A DNA stretch of 6,171 nt from positions 1 through 6,171 of the forward strand of contig JANYBE010000297.1 in the NCBI GenBank assembly GCA_025360945.1. Direction: 5' to 3'. This DNA is from Rhizobacter sp. (GTDB lineage Bacteria > Pseudomonadota > Gammaproteobacteria > Burkholderiales > Burkholderiaceae_C). Positions 5,438 through 6,171 of the stretch are shown here, one piece after another. Below the pieces are notes generated by a model. That model was not told where the DNA came from. It saw nothing but the letters and a program-made list of their open reading frames with translations, and made no database searches. Each line of letters starts with the position of its first letter. Position 1 is the first letter of the stretch. A program made the position numbers and the translations under genes.

Positions 5438-5450
5438 CCCCTTGTAACCC
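5431..5450. repeat. Exact 10-base tandem duplication containing the stop codon
   Basis: CTTGTAACCC occurs twice back to back (5431-5440 and 5441-5450). The first copy contains the last codon and the TAA stop (5435-5437) of the membrane-protein gene. The arrangement looks like a slippage duplication. Because the stop is in the first copy, the protein is unaffected. Confidence 0.85.
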
Positions 5451-6171
5451 TTTAATCGAGCGGACCCGCGAGGGCTGCGCCAGATAGTTCGCTGGAGCGC
5501 AACGCAAGTCTGGGTCTTCGTCGTCGTTTGCCACCACGACCATATGGTCGGAGCCTTCGTCATGTGAGCCGCGATGGCTGGATGTGTGGGGCAACCTGAA
5601 GTTGCGCGGCGTGGAGAAAATTCGGTTCGTCTCATGCAGTGAATCGACCGCGCTCCTTGCCGCTCTCAACGAGGCGTAGCCGGGCGCAACCGCGATGCCA
5701 GCCGGTCGACAGCTCGAAACTCTCTCCGCGGTGCCGCCGTGATACCGCAGCTCTGTTCGCGCGATTGCAGATTCCGTGCGACTGCCGCGCTGTCGCGAGT
5801 TGCGCGGTCGCGCGGTCGCGCGGTCGCGCGGCGCGGCTGATCTTCTGACCCAAGGGACGCCACTGCGGTCGTGATGCTGACTCGAGCCGGCAACTGTGAT
5901 CCCCGAGGAGCCGGAAGTTCCTCCTTTCTGAGCGGTACTGAATCGGGTACAGGGTCATTGGCGAACCCCTGCTACTTCAGCTTGGTATGCCCGGCAGGGG
6001 GCAGGTCAAGAAATAGAGTCAGCCCTGACCCAAGTTCCGAGACACCGTCGGAGTACGAACGGTTACGCATTTGGCAAAGCAAATATCCTAAATAAAAGAA
6101 ATAACTATTCTGATTTCCATTGGATTCATACAGTCGGCTCCATTGCGAGCAAAGACAAAGAATGTCAGACA
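5451..6171. other. 720 bases without a recognisable intact gene
   Basis: Frames of 60-108 codons occur on both strands but look like GC-driven shadows: they are arginine-rich, lack motifs, and have no clear ribosome binding sites. Individual items seen are a 14-base perfect palindrome CGACCATATGGTCG (5537-5550), a short plus-strand tract at 5575-5679 that may be a worn transposase piece, the octamer repeat at 5802-5831, and an AT-richer end from about 6075. A minus-strand frame without stops enters from the right edge and ends at TAG 5972-5974 (65 codons visible). It has no recognisable motif and could be the 3' end of a gene outside the window or chance. The stretch probably is decayed mobile DNA or intergenic sequence. 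Confidence 0.5.
5802..5831. repeat. Octamer tandem repeat (GCGCGGTC), 3.75 copies
   Basis: Three exact copies of GCGCGGTC (5802-5809, 5810-5817, 5818-5825) are followed by a partial GCGCGG (5826-5831). It is a simple-sequence tract likely to vary in copy number by slippage. It lies in no gene I can support, so no phase-variation role can be claimed. Confidence 0.9.

Noticed and set aside
5537..5550. Perfect 14-base palindrome CGACCATATGGTCG as an operator
   Set aside because: It is a single site with no gene starting nearby and no repeat of the motif in the window, so a regulatory claim has no support.
5632..5958. 108-codon minus-strand frame across the octamer repeat
   Set aside because: Arginine-rich, no recognisable motif, no good ribosome binding site, and the middle is produced by the simple repeat.

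Overview
The window looks like a chromosome segment from a high-GC proteobacterium. The coding style (strong G/C in third codon positions), the transporter sequences and the transposase relics fit a beta-proteobacterium of the Burkholderiales, perhaps Comamonadaceae such as Variovorax. That placement is inferred from recollection of similar proteins, not from a search.

The left 2.5 kb is the 3' part of a carbohydrate ABC importer operon of the ribose/xylose (CUT2) type, read left to right. It holds the C-terminal end of the two-domain ATPase (cut by the window edge), the membrane permease (overlapping the ATPase gene by 20 bases), and the secreted periplasmic binding protein. A perfect 12-pair hairpin follows 6 bases after the last stop codon and probably forms the 3' end of the message. 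The binding protein would deliver a sugar-like ligand to the permease, and the ATPase would drive uptake. The ligand cannot be read from the sequence.

From 2.6 to 3.9 kb there are four small genes with no recognised function. A 77-residue single-span membrane protein lies on the minus strand. It is divergent from a plus-strand pair: a 163-residue soluble protein and a 66-residue protein with a good ribosome binding site. A 37-codon (or 31-codon) minus-strand gene for a tiny membrane protein follows. Just beyond its 5' end are two tandem 21-base units, each with a small palindrome whose inner base pair has changed in a compensated way.

From about 4.25 to 5.0 kb lies a graveyard of insertion sequences on the minus strand. 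It holds a decayed, frameshifted middle part of an IS1182-type transposase, immediately preceded (in reading direction) by the first 40 codons of an IS110-family transposase whose start codon is now ACG and which ends at an early stop. A plus-strand gene for a 142-residue, four-span membrane protein (5009-5437) follows. Its stop codon lies inside an exact 10-base tandem duplication.

The last 730 bases contain no gene I can name. They hold a short tract that may be a further transposase relic (5575-5679), an 8-base tandem repeat of almost four copies, and an AT-richer right edge. No CRISPR array, tRNA, rRNA or complete mobile element is visible. I did not find a convincing new multi-gene system. 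The most unusual signals are the covarying 21-base repeat pair, the tiny membrane protein beside it, and the IS110 relic with its structured upstream flank.
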